From an uncultured Desulfobacteraceae bacterium (GTDB taxonomy: Bacteria > Desulfobacterota > Desulfobacteria > Desulfobacterales > UBA2174), in assembly GCA_937982505.1 (NCBI GenBank), contig CALJLV010000058.1, forward strand, positions 1 through 41,071: DNA of 41,071 nt, read 5' to 3'. Each line of letters opens with the position of its first letter. Positions within the stretch are counted from its first letter, which is position 1. Positions 23,177 through 31,676 of the stretch are shown here, one piece after another. The translations under genes and the position numbers were made by a program. The notes beneath the pieces were generated by a model. The model was not told the DNA's origin and did not search any database. It saw only the letters and a list, made by a program, of their open reading frames with translations.

Positions 23177-24727
23177 CTATTCCTGGCCGTCCAGGACCTG
23201 GCGCAGGATCTTGTCCAGCTCGCGTAAAATGACCGGTTTGAGAACGAAGCCGCGGATGCCGATGGCCTCGGCCTTTTCCCGGGTCATGGTTTCGCTGTAG
23301 CCGGTGCACAGGATCACCGGCAGGTCGGGACGCTGTTCGAGAATGCGCCGCGCCAGGATGTCGCCGGTCATGCCCGGCATGGTCATGTCGGTGATGACCA
23401 GATCGAAGGCCTCCGGGGCGCGGCGGAAATGGTCGTAGGCGGCCAGGCTGTCGCTGAAGGCCGCCACCTGGTAGCCGAGGCGGCTGAGCATCTGCTGGTT
23501 GACATCCACCTGGATGGCCTCGTCGTCCACGAACAGGATCCGCTCGGAGCCCGTCCGCAGCAGGGACGGCGCCGACGCCGGGGCCGTCTCGGCGTCCACC
23601 CGAATCACCGGCAAAAAGACGTCGAAGGTCGAGCCCTGGCCCGGGGCACTATCCACGACGATGACCCCGCCGGCATCCTGGACGATCCCCTGCACCACCG
23701 ACAGTCCCATCCCGCTACCGTCGCTCTTGGTGGTGAAAAACGGATCGAAAATCCGCTCGCGCAGCTCCGGCGCGATCCCCGTCCCCGTATCGCGCACCCG
23801 CAGCCTCAGGTAGCGCCCGGGCCCCAGGTGGGGGTGGCGGGCGGCCAGGGCCGGATCCAGGTCCTCGGAGGTCAGATCCACCTCGAGTTCGCCGCCGCTT
23901 TCCCGCATGGCATGCTGGGCGTTGGCCGCCAGGTTCATCAGGACCTGATGCACCTGGGTGGGGTCGGCCAGGACCGTGTCGTCGCTGACGATCCGCTGGC
24001 GGATGGCGATGGTGGTGGGCAAGGTGGACCGCAGCAGCTTGAGGGCCTCTTTGACGATGCTCTTGACCTGCACCGGTCGCGGGTCCTGCTCGCTCTGGCG
24101 CCGGAAGGCCAGGATCTGCTTGACCAGGTCGCTGGCCCGCCCGCTGGCCTTGAGAACGTTGAGCAGGCTGCGCCGGGCCGGGCTGTCTTCGGGGATGTCC
24201 TGCAGCGCGATCTCGGTGTAGCCGATGATGGCCGCCAAAATGTTGTTGAAATCATGGGCGATCCCCCCGGCCAGGGTGCCGATGGCCTCCATCTTCTGGG
24301 CCTGGCGCAGCTGGGATTCCATGAGCAGCTGGCGGCTGAGGTCGCGCCTCACCGACACGTAGCCGCTGATCCGCCCGAGGCTGTCGCGGATGGGACCGAT
24401 GCGAACCTCCTGCTCGATGAGGCGGCCGTCCTTGCAGCGGTTGACCAGGCGCCCGCTCCAGACTTGGCCGGCGGCGAGGGTCTGCCACATCTGCCGGTAG
24501 AAGGCCCGGTCCTGGCGGCCGCTCTGGAGAATGGACGGCTTGCGACCCACCACTTCGGCACGGGCGTAGCCGGTGACCTCCTCGAAGGCGGGATTGACGT
24601 AGCGAATCGTCCCGGAGGCATCGGTGACGAGGATGTCATCGGTGCTCTGTTCAACGGCGGCAAGGTACCCCGGGCACCCGATCTCGCCGTCCTGGGGCCA
24701 GGTGGTATCGCGGTGGTCTGAACTCAT
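23177..24727 (-). CDS. PAS-containing hybrid histidine kinase with C-terminal receiver
   Basis: This 516-residue cytosolic sensor kinase has a PAS domain at about residues 20-130 (DDILVTDASGTIRYVNPAFEEVTGY, ending in the PAC-type GYVSVRRDLS). The acceptor helix has GGIAHDFNN with His158. The ATPase domain shows LMNLAANAQHAM, VRDTGTGI, FDPFFTTK and GSGMGLSVV. A receiver from about residue 394 has FVDDEAI, the phosphorylatable Asp in LVITDMTMPGM and FVLKPV. The architecture is the same as the kinase at 14367-15938, but sequence identity is modest. It lies 117 bases downstream of iorB in the same direction. The signal sensed and the output partner are unknown. Confidence 0.9.
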   Translation of the reverse strand: MSSDHRDTTWPQDGEIGCPGYLAAVEQSTDDILVTDASGTIRYVNPAFEEVTGYARAEVVGRKPSILQSGRQDRAFYRQMWQTLAAGQVWSGRLVNRCKDGRLIEQEVRIGPIRDSLGRISGYVSVRRDLSRQLLMESQLRQAQKMEAIGTLAGGIAHDFNNILAAIIGYTEIALQDIPEDSPARRSLLNVLKASGRASDLVKQILAFRRQSEQDPRPVQVKSIVKEALKLLRSTLPTTIAIRQRIVSDDTVLADPTQVHQVLMNLAANAQHAMRESGGELEVDLTSEDLDPALAARHPHLGPGRYLRLRVRDTGTGIAPELRERIFDPFFTTKSDGSGMGLSVVQGIVQDAGGVIVVDSAPGQGSTFDVFLPVIRVDAETAPASAPSLLRTGSERILFVDDEAIQVDVNQQMLSRLGYQVAAFSDSLAAYDHFRRAPEAFDLVITDMTMPGMTGDILARRILEQRPDLPVILCTGYSETMTREKAEAIGIRGFVLKPVILRELDKILRQVLDGQE

Positions 24728-24844
24728 CCTCTGCTCCGTTCCCCGGCCGGTCGAGCGCCCGGCAGGCGAAAAGGTGTCGTCTCCAGGGCCGGCGGCCGCC
24801 AGCGCGGCCGCAAGGCTGGCCCCCCCGTCGTCCCGGGCCGGGCA

Positions 24845-25435
24845 TCAATCCCGGACATGGGCGAACCCCGATTCGAAGGCGGCCAGATTCACCGCCGCGA
24901 ATTCGGCCTTGGTGCGGGTGCGGATGGTTTCGCGGACCGCATCGGCGTCCAGCGGCAGGTTGCCGACCCGCAGGAGCGCCCCCAGCAACACCATGTTCAC
25001 GGAAAGAATGCTGCCGGCCGCCTTGGCCAGGGCCGCGGCGTCCAGGGCGACCAGGCGCGCCACCCGGGAGCGGATCAGATTCTGGAGGTGTTCCAGGTCC
25101 GGGTAGACACCCCGGCCGATGGCCACCGTAAAGGGCGGCAGGGGCGTCAGATTGGTGACCACGACGGTCCGGGCATGACACTTGTTCAGGGCCCGCAGGG
25201 TTTCGAGAGGCTCGAAGCCCACCACCAGGTCCGCCTCCCCGTCGCTGATGATGGTGCTGTGGGCATCGCCGAAGACCAGGGCCGATTCGACCACCCCTCC
25301 GCGCTGGGCCATGCCGTGAATTTCGCTCATGCGCACCGGCACACCGGCCGCCAGGGCCGCCTCGCCCAGCACCTTGGAGGCCAGCAGGTTGCCCTGCCCG
25401 CCCACCGCCACGATGATCAGTCGCTTGGTTTCCAT
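24845..25435 (-). CDS. iorB: indolepyruvate:ferredoxin oxidoreductase, beta subunit
   Basis: This 196-residue gamma-domain-type subunit belongs to the 2-oxoacid:ferredoxin oxidoreductases. It shows VAVGGQGNLLASKVLGEAAL, RMSEIHGMAQRGGVVESALVFGD and DLVVGFEPLETLRAL. With IorA it oxidatively decarboxylates aryl pyruvates such as indolepyruvate to the acyl-CoA, reducing ferredoxin. It may also run in reverse to make aromatic amino acids from aryl acids. METKR at 25435 is the natural start, although its ribosome-binding site is weak. It follows iorA after 108 bases containing a 7-base tandem repeat. Confidence 0.92.
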   Translation of the reverse strand: METKRLIIVAVGGQGNLLASKVLGEAALAAGVPVRMSEIHGMAQRGGVVESALVFGDAHSTIISDGEADLVVGFEPLETLRALNKCHARTVVVTNLTPLPPFTVAIGRGVYPDLEHLQNLIRSRVARLVALDAAALAKAAGSILSVNMVLLGALLRVGNLPLDADAVRETIRTRTKAEFAAVNLAAFESGFAHVRD

Positions 25436-25516
25436 CTGAAGTTTCCCGTATGGGTTGCGCGTTGAGCCAGATCCGCGAGTTTTCAACGGTCCTTCATCCG
25501 ACCGGCCCGCCCCTCC

Positions 25517-25544
25517 CCAATTTCCAGTTTCCAGTTTCCAGTTT
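25517..25544 (-). repeat. heptanucleotide repeat (AAAYTGG) x4 behind iorA stop
   Basis: On the minus strand three units AAACTGG and one AAATTGG follow the iorA TGA directly, the first unit sharing the stop codon's A. The period and the CTGG/TTGG variation are the same as in the array at 3733-3816. Confidence 0.85.
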
Positions 25545-27397
25545 CAACCTTCCCGGACCGGCACGATGGCATGTTCCGGGCAGATCTGGGCGCAGACGCT
25601 GCACCCGGTGCACAGATCGGCATCGATGCGCACCTGCTGGCCGTCCAGGTAAAAGGCCGGGCAGCCCAGCTGCTGGATGCAGTCCCGGTGGTTGCGGCAC
25701 TTGTCGCCCACCCGGAAGGCCTTGGCCCGGGGCCGCTTGAGGCTGCGGGCGTAAAGGGTGCAGACCTCCTGGCTGATGACCACCGAAACCCCCTTGAAGG
25801 CGATGGCCTCGCGGATGGCGGCCACGCTTTTTTCCACCCGGTAGGGGCGCACCACCGTCACATGGCCCACCCCCAGGGCCCGGACCACCGCCTCGATGGA
25901 AACCCGTCCGAAGCCCTGAATCCCCAGGGCCGCCATGTCCACCCCGGGGTGGGGCTGGTGGCCGGTCATGGCGGTGGTGCCGTTGTCCAGGATCACCAGG
26001 GTGATGTCGTGCTGGTTGAAGACGGCGTTGACCAGGCCGGGGATTCCCGAGTGAAAAAACGTCGAATCGCCGATAAAGGCGATGACTTTCTTGTCCGTGG
26101 CGGCGGCGAAACCGCAGGCCGTGCCCACCGAGGACCCCATGCAGATGAGAAAGTCGCCCATGGAAAGGGGGGGCAGGAACCCCAGGGTGTAGCAGCCGAT
26201 GTCCGTGGGGCAGATGGTCTCGACCCCCTCGGCGGCCTTCTTGACGGCGTAGAAGGTGGCCCGGTGGCTGCAGCCGGCGCAGAGGTTGGGCGGCCGCTGG
26301 GGCAGATCGGGCACCTCGCTGCGGTCCACCGTGGACACCGCCGGTGCCTCCAGCCCGAAATAGACCGCCAGGCAGCGGCGCACCAGGGCCGGGTCGAATT
26401 CGTAGAGGCGCGAGAAGAGGTCGGCGCCCTTGCCCCGGATGGGCACGGTGATCCCCGAGGCCTGGGCCGCAGCCCGGGCCGCCTCCTCGAGGTAGGGCTC
26501 GCCCTCCTCCACCACCAGCACCCGTTCGCAGCCGGCCACGAAATCGGTGATCATCCGCTCGGGCAGGGGGTGGGAAAACCCGATGCGCAGGATCCGCACC
26601 CGGTCGGTCAGGTGCAGGTCGGCCACCGCGTCCAGAACGTAGCCGTGGCTTACGCCGCTGCAGATCACCCCCCAGGTGCCGCTGCCCGTCACCCGGTTGA
26701 AGGCCGACGCTTCGCTCAGGGCGGCGGCCTTTTCCCAGTTTTCCAGCAGCCGGACGTGGAGCCGGCGCGAAACCGCCGGCACCGTCACGCAGCGCAGGGG
26801 TTCCTTGATGAAATCGCCGCGGGTTCGCGGTTCGGGCAAAGGCCCCAGGCGCACCGGAGCGGTGCTGTGATTGATGCGGGTGGTGGTGCGAAACAACACC
26901 GGTTCGCCCAGCTGCTCGGACAGGTCGAAGGCCGCCGCCATCATGGCCCGGGCCTCGTCCACCGAGGAGGGTTCGATCATCGGCAGGCCGGAAAGCTTGG
27001 CGTAGTAGCGGTTGTCCTGTTCGTTCTGGCTGGAGAACATGAACGGATCGTCGGCCGTGAGAATCACCATCCCGCCGCGCACCCCCACGTAGGCCAGGGT
27101 CATCAGGGCGTCGGCGGCCACGTTGAGCCCCACGTGCTTCATGATGCTCAGGGACCGCAGCCCGGCGTTGGCCGCCGCCGCGGCCACCTCCAGGGCCACC
27201 TTTTCGTTGGTGGCGTACTCGAAGGTCAGATCGGTGCGGCGCGAGATCTGGAACAGGTGAAGGGAGATCTCCGAGGACGGGGTTCCCGGATAGGTGCTGG
27301 CCACGGCCACCCCGGCCTCCAGGGCCCCGCGGGCGATGGCCTCGTTGCCCAGCATCAGCATCTGTTGGCCGGGCGCATCGGTGAGCAGTCGGTGCAT
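25544..27397 (-). CDS. iorA: indolepyruvate:ferredoxin oxidoreductase, alpha subunit
   Basis: This subunit of about 617 residues carries the catalytic centre. The N-terminal domain has STYPGTPSSEIS and later KHVGLNVAADALM. The TPP-binding domain shows CAGCSHR, DIGCYTLGFLPP and GDSTFFHSGIPGL, with LDNGTTAMTGHQPHPG. The C-terminus is a 2[4Fe-4S] ferredoxin domain: CRNHRDCIQQLGCPAF and CTGCSVCAQICPEHAI. I prefer the ATG at 27397 (GAGGAT 8 bases upstream) to one at 27418, which lacks a ribosome-binding site. A good promoter lies in the spacer shared with rdgB. The enzyme is typical of amino-acid-using anaerobes and archaea and is common in desulfobacteria. Confidence 0.95.
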   Translation of the reverse strand: MHRLLTDAPGQQMLMLGNEAIARGALEAGVAVASTYPGTPSSEISLHLFQISRRTDLTFEYATNEKVALEVAAAAANAGLRSLSIMKHVGLNVAADALMTLAYVGVRGGMVILTADDPFMFSSQNEQDNRYYAKLSGLPMIEPSSVDEARAMMAAAFDLSEQLGEPVLFRTTTRINHSTAPVRLGPLPEPRTRGDFIKEPLRCVTVPAVSRRLHVRLLENWEKAAALSEASAFNRVTGSGTWGVICSGVSHGYVLDAVADLHLTDRVRILRIGFSHPLPERMITDFVAGCERVLVVEEGEPYLEEAARAAAQASGITVPIRGKGADLFSRLYEFDPALVRRCLAVYFGLEAPAVSTVDRSEVPDLPQRPPNLCAGCSHRATFYAVKKAAEGVETICPTDIGCYTLGFLPPLSMGDFLICMGSSVGTACGFAAATDKKVIAFIGDSTFFHSGIPGLVNAVFNQHDITLVILDNGTTAMTGHQPHPGVDMAALGIQGFGRVSIEAVVRALGVGHVTVVRPYRVEKSVAAIREAIAFKGVSVVISQEVCTLYARSLKRPRAKAFRVGDKCRNHRDCIQQLGCPAFYLDGQQVRIDADLCTGCSVCAQICPEHAIVPVREG

Positions 27398-27518
27398 GGT
27401 ATCATCCTCGATGGTCATTGGGGGATAGCGTCGCTTCACGAGCCTCCGGGAACACGCGCCCATCCGGAGCCCGCCTGGGCGGGCGCCCCGGACGCCGGGT
27501 CACTTGCACGGCTCGGCA

Positions 27519-27548
27519 TTTATAGCAACAGGATCGGCGCCCTGTAAA
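27519..27548 (-). promoter_or_regulatory. candidate promoter of iorA
   Basis: On the minus strand TTTACA and TATAAA are separated by 18 bases in the divergent iorA-rdgB spacer. The predicted leader is about 115 bases. Confidence 0.5.
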
Positions 27549-27570
27549 GGCGCTTGCCATTTGAAAATCC

Positions 27571-27599
27571 TTTACAACCCCCGGACCTTGCTCTAAGCT
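27571..27599 (+). promoter_or_regulatory. weak candidate promoter of rdgB
   Basis: TTTACA, a 17-base spacer and TAAGCT lie about 32 bases upstream of the rdgB ATG. The -35 box is good and the -10 box poor (3 of 6). Confidence 0.3.
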
Positions 27600-27630
27600 G
27601 CGCCCCAACAACCGTTTGTGAGGAAACGCC

Positions 27631-28284
27631 ATGCAACCCCATCGGACGCTCGTGCTGGCCACGCGCAACCCGGGCAAAACCGCCGAAATCACCGATCTGC
27701 TCAAAGATTTCCCCATCACCATCAAGAATCTGGACGACTTCGGCCCTATCCCCGAGGTGATCGAGGACGGGGTCACCTTCGAGGAAAACGCCTACAAGAA
27801 GGCCAGTCAGACGGCCCGCATCCTCGGGCTGCCCGCCATGGCCGACGACTCCGGGCTGATGGTGGCGGTTCTGGACGGAGCCCCGGGGGTCTTCTCGGCC
27901 CGCTACGGCGGCCCGGGGGCCACGGATGCCGAACGCTGCCGCCGCCTGCTGGCCGACATGCGCGGCCGCAGCGACCGGCGGGCGGCTTTTGCCTGCGTGC
28001 TGTCCATCGCCGTGCCCACCGGCCCGGCCCTGACCTATGAGGCCCGCTGCGACGGCCTGATCACCGAGGCCCCGGCCGGCGCCAACGGTTTCGGCTACGA
28101 CCCGATCTTTTTCTATCCGCCCCTGGGCCGCACCTTCGCCGAACTGAGCCTGGCGGAAAAGAGCCGCGTCAGCCACCGCGGCCTGGCCCTGCGGGAGCTG
28201 CGCGGCGAGTTCGACAAGGTCCTGCGGTGGATCCGGATGCAGATGCCCGCCCCGCCACCGGTGGGCGGCCCCCACGGCCCCTGA
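27631..28284 (+). CDS. rdgB: non-canonical purine NTP pyrophosphatase (RdgB/HAM1)
   Basis: This 217-residue protein removes ITP, dITP and XTP from the nucleotide pool by cleaving them to monophosphate and pyrophosphate. Family motifs are LATRNPGKTAEI, VTFEENAYKKA, ADDSGLMV (catalytic acid pair near Asp72-Asp73), PGVFSARYGG and GANGFGYDPIF, with KSRVSHRGLALREL near the end. The ATG has GTGAGG about 7 bases upstream. The last 12 residues are proline- and glycine-rich and not part of the fold. It is divergent from iorA and lies 110 bases before pckG. Confidence 0.95.
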   Translation: MQPHRTLVLATRNPGKTAEITDLLKDFPITIKNLDDFGPIPEVIEDGVTFEENAYKKASQTARILGLPAMADDSGLMVAVLDGAPGVFSARYGGPGATDAERCRRLLADMRGRSDRRAAFACVLSIAVPTGPALTYEARCDGLITEAPAGANGFGYDPIFFYPPLGRTFAELSLAEKSRVSHRGLALRELRGEFDKVLRWIRMQMPAPPPVGGPHGP

Positions 28285-28394
28285 GCCGGACCTCCGCCCG
28301 GCAATTCGCCGTTTTCACCCAGAGCGGGTTTCCGCCTCAACCCCGAGCTGGGGGGACAGACGCCCGCACGCCCCCATCAATAAGGAGAAGAACG

Positions 28395-30356
28395 ATGGTC
28401 AAGGTCAAATCCTACGACATCGCGCAGGCCATCGGCGGCATCCAGACCCCGGAAGCAGCCACCGCCCTGTTTCGCGAAACCCTTAGCGTGGAACATTTCG
28501 AGCGCATGCAGCGGATCCAGACCCCGGCCGTGCGCATCAAGGTGGCCAACGCCATCGCGCTTTGCCAGCCGGACCGGGTCTTCATCAATACCGGCACCGA
28601 GGCCGACCGGGCCTTCATCCGCAAGCTGGCCATCGACAACGGCGAGGAAAAAGCCCTGCCCATGCCCGGCCACACGATCCATTACGACCTCAAGGAGGAG
28701 CAGGGGCGCATCATCGACCGGACCTTCTACATCGTCAACCCGGACGAGGCGGTCAGCTCCCTGGCCAACAAGATCCTGCGCGACGAGGCCCTCAAGGACG
28801 TGCGCGAAAAAATGCACGGGATCATGAAGGGGGCCACCATGCTGGTGGGCTTCTACAATCGCGGCCCGGTGGGGGCCCCGGTCTCCAATCCGGCCCTGGA
28901 GATCACCAGTTCGGCCTACGTCATGCACAGCGCCGAAATCCTCTACCGCAACACCTTCGAGGCCTTCGACCAGGAGGTGGTGAGCCGCGGCCACCTGTAC
29001 ACCAACATCCACAGCCAGGGACCCAACCGGGCCGAGGATCTGCCCAACGCCCGGGTCTACATGGACCGGGGCGACCGGACCACCTACAGCTGCTTTTGCA
29101 CCTACGCCGGCAACACCCTGCTCCTCAAGAAAGGGAACCACCGCTTCTCGGTGGACAAATCGGTCTACGAGCACCGGGGCAGTGAACTGGCCGAGCACAT
29201 GTTCATCACCGGGATCACCGGCACCGGGGGCCGTGTCACCTGGTTCGCCGGGGCCGCCCCCAGCGGCTGCGGCAAGACCACCACGGCCATGGCCGGCGAC
29301 CATTTCGTGGGCGACGACCTGGCCCAGATGTGGATCGCCGCCGACGGCACGGTGCGCTCCATCAACCCCGAGTGCGGCATCTTCGGCATCGTCGAGGACG
29401 TCAACTGGGAGGGCGATCCGCTGCTGATGGAAGTGCTGCGCAAGCCGGGCCACGAGGTGATCTGGAGCAACGTGCTCATCGACGAAAACGGGGTTCCCCA
29501 GTGGACCGGCAACGGCGAGCCGATGCCCACCAGAGGCGTCAATTTCCAGGGCCCCTGGGAGGCCGGGATGAAGGATGCCAAGGGCAAGCCGGTGCCCGTG
29601 TCCCACCCCAACGCCCGCTGCACCGTTTCCGCCCGGGCCCTTTCCAACTGCTCGGACAAGCTCGATGATCCGGCCGGGGCCGAAACCCGGGTGATCACCT
29701 ACAGCGGCCGGGACGCGGACACCATGCCCCCGGTCTGGGTGGCCAAGGGGCCCGACTACGGGGTGGTGATCGGGGCCTGCATCGTCTCGGCGGCCACGGC
29801 CACCGAGGTGGGGGCCACCGGGGTCAAGCGCGCCCCGTGGGCCAACGCGCCTTTCATCCCCGGGTCGCTGGGCGACTACATGGACGCCCAGTTCAAGTTT
29901 TTCGGCTCCCGGCAGATCGCCGACGACAAGCGCCCCATCCTGGCCGGCCTGAACTACTTTCTGACCCACGAGGCCCGGGGCGGCACGGGGCGCAAGCTGC
30001 TGGGGGAAAAACGGGACGTCAAGGTCTGGATGGCCTGGCTCGAGCGGCGCGCCCACGGAGAGGTCAAGGCCATCGATACCCCCATCGGGTATCTGCCCCT
30101 CTACGCGGATCTCAAGGGGCTCTTTGCCGACCTCATCGCCAAGGACTACCCTGAGGCGCTCTACCACCAGCAGTTCTCCCTCTACGTGGACAATATCCTG
30201 GCACGCCTCGAACTGCAGATCGGTGCCTACCACAACGAGCACAAGATTCCGGCCCGCCTGTTCGAGATCCTTTTCGAGCAGCGCGGCGGACTGCTGGCCC
30301 TGCGCCAGGTGTTCGGGCCGGTGGTGTCGCCCGAGCAGCTGGTGGGCATCTGTTGA
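28395..30356 (+). CDS. pckG: phosphoenolpyruvate carboxykinase (GTP)
   Basis: This 653-residue enzyme interconverts oxaloacetate + GTP and PEP + CO2 + GDP, the gate of gluconeogenesis. It is the GTP type: the kinase-1a P-loop is AGAAPSGCGKTTTAMA (about 286-300, with the class-typical cysteine). GDDLAQMWIAADGTVRSINPECGIFGI supplies the Mn-binding acids. RVYMDRGDRTTYSCFCTYAG and the RAPWANAPFIPGSLGDYM loop near the C-terminal half match family blocks. It is slightly longer than the usual 600-620 residues, with extra sequence at both ends. AAGGAG precedes the ATG by 7 bases. The stop overlaps the next gene's TTG start. Confidence 0.95.
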   Translation: MVKVKSYDIAQAIGGIQTPEAATALFRETLSVEHFERMQRIQTPAVRIKVANAIALCQPDRVFINTGTEADRAFIRKLAIDNGEEKALPMPGHTIHYDLKEEQGRIIDRTFYIVNPDEAVSSLANKILRDEALKDVREKMHGIMKGATMLVGFYNRGPVGAPVSNPALEITSSAYVMHSAEILYRNTFEAFDQEVVSRGHLYTNIHSQGPNRAEDLPNARVYMDRGDRTTYSCFCTYAGNTLLLKKGNHRFSVDKSVYEHRGSELAEHMFITGITGTGGRVTWFAGAAPSGCGKTTTAMAGDHFVGDDLAQMWIAADGTVRSINPECGIFGIVEDVNWEGDPLLMEVLRKPGHEVIWSNVLIDENGVPQWTGNGEPMPTRGVNFQGPWEAGMKDAKGKPVPVSHPNARCTVSARALSNCSDKLDDPAGAETRVITYSGRDADTMPPVWVAKGPDYGVVIGACIVSAATATEVGATGVKRAPWANAPFIPGSLGDYMDAQFKFFGSRQIADDKRPILAGLNYFLTHEARGGTGRKLLGEKRDVKVWMAWLERRAHGEVKAIDTPIGYLPLYADLKGLFADLIAKDYPEALYHQQFSLYVDNILARLELQIGAYHNEHKIPARLFEILFEQRGGLLALRQVFGPVVSPEQLVGIC

Positions 30357-31609
30357 CCCGCGCCGCGGCGCAACGGCCACCGGTCCTGCGCACCCTCTTT
30401 TCGAGCCGCATGCTGGTGGCCCTGCTCATGGGGTTTTCCTGCGGGCTGCCCCTGCTGCTCACCGTCACGGTGCTCCAGGCCTGGATGACCGAGGCCGGGG
30501 TGGACCTGGCCCTTATCGGGCTGATGGCCCTGGTGGGCCTGCCGTACACGGTCAAGTTCCTCTGGGCCCCGGTGCTGGACCGTTTCACCCTGCCCCTGCT
30601 GGGCCGCCGGCGCGGCTGGCTCTTCCTCGCCCAGGCGGCCCTGGCCCTGTCCATCGTCCTGCTGGGGTTCACCGATCCGGGCCACCACCCCTGGCAGGTG
30701 GCCGCCGCGGCCCTGCTGGTGACCTTCTTTTCCGCCTCCCAGGACATCGTGGTGGACGCCTACCGGCGCGAGGACCTGGCCGACAACGAACTGGGGCTGG
30801 GGGCCTCGCTGTACGTCAACGGCTACCGCCTGGGGATGCTGCTGGCCTCCGGGGGAGGGCTGATCCTGGCCGACCACATCAGCTTTCGCGGCGTCTATCT
30901 CGTGATGGCGGCCTGCATGCTCCCGGGCCTGGCCACCACCTGGTGGTGCCGCGAGCCGCCCCTGAGCGCCGGGCGCCCGCGGACCCTGCGCGACGCGGTG
31001 GTGGAACCGCTGGTGGAGTACTTCCAGCGCCCGGGGGCCCTGTGGATCCTGGCCTTCATCCTGCTGTACAAGATCGGCGATTCCATGGCCGGCGCCATGA
31101 CCACCCCCTTCTACCTGGAGATCGGCTTCACCAAAACCGAGATCGGGGCGGTGGTCAAACTCTTCGGCTTCTGGGCCACGGCCGCCGGCGCCCTCATCGG
31201 CGGGCTGTTCATGCTGCGCCTGGGCATCGGCCGCAGCCTGTGGGTCTTCGGGGTGTTGCAGGCCGTCTCCACCGCCGGGTTCGCCCTGCTGGCCCGGATC
31301 GGACCGAGCCTGCCCTGGCTCGGGGGGGTGATCGCGTTTGAAAACCTCACCGGCGGCATGGGAACCGCGGCCTATGTGGCTTTCATGGCCAGCATCACCC
31401 ACAAGAGATTCACCGCCACCCAGTACGCCCTGCTCAGCAGCCTGATGGGGGTGCCCCGGGTGATGGCCGCGGCCCCCACCGGGGCCATGGCCCGCTGGCT
31501 GGGATGGGAGGCCTTCTTCATGGCCTGCGTCTTTCTGGCCATTCCCGGAATGCTGCTGCTGGTCAGGTTCGCCCCCTGGCGGACGACGCGGGAAAACTTG
31601 TCCGGCTGA
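30353..31609 (+). CDS. MFS transporter, AmpG-like
   Basis: This 418-residue permease has about 12 hydrophobic helices and the AmpG-type MFS motifs: MLVALLMGFSCGLPLLLT at the first helix, LPYTVKFLWAPVLDRF, SASQDIVVDAYRREDL and NGYRLGMLLASGGGLIL. AmpG imports anhydro-muropeptides for peptidoglycan recycling. Several related proteins have other or unknown substrates, so the family call is firmer than the substrate. The start is TTG at 30353, overlapping the pckG stop (TTGA). This implies coupling to pckG, although a functional link is not obvious. Confidence 0.88.
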   Translation: MTRAAAQRPPVLRTLFSSRMLVALLMGFSCGLPLLLTVTVLQAWMTEAGVDLALIGLMALVGLPYTVKFLWAPVLDRFTLPLLGRRRGWLFLAQAALALSIVLLGFTDPGHHPWQVAAAALLVTFFSASQDIVVDAYRREDLADNELGLGASLYVNGYRLGMLLASGGGLILADHISFRGVYLVMAACMLPGLATTWWCREPPLSAGRPRTLRDAVVEPLVEYFQRPGALWILAFILLYKIGDSMAGAMTTPFYLEIGFTKTEIGAVVKLFGFWATAAGALIGGLFMLRLGIGRSLWVFGVLQAVSTAGFALLARIGPSLPWLGGVIAFENLTGGMGTAAYVAFMASITHKRFTATQYALLSSLMGVPRVMAAAPTGAMARWLGWEAFFMACVFLAIPGMLLLVRFAPWRTTRENLSG

Positions 31610-31676
31610 ACGGCAGGCCTTATGGTTGGACCCGGCCGGGTGCCACCGCCCGGCCCATCCCGAGGACCCTGGTGTG

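Noticed and set aside
25571..27547. A 658-codon plus-strand frame opposite iorA
   Set aside because: Antisense shadow of a gene with clear TPP and ferredoxin motifs.
28377..30380. A 667-codon minus-strand frame opposite pckG
   Set aside because: Antisense shadow; Gly/His/Asp/Val-rich composition typical of reversed GC-rich codons.
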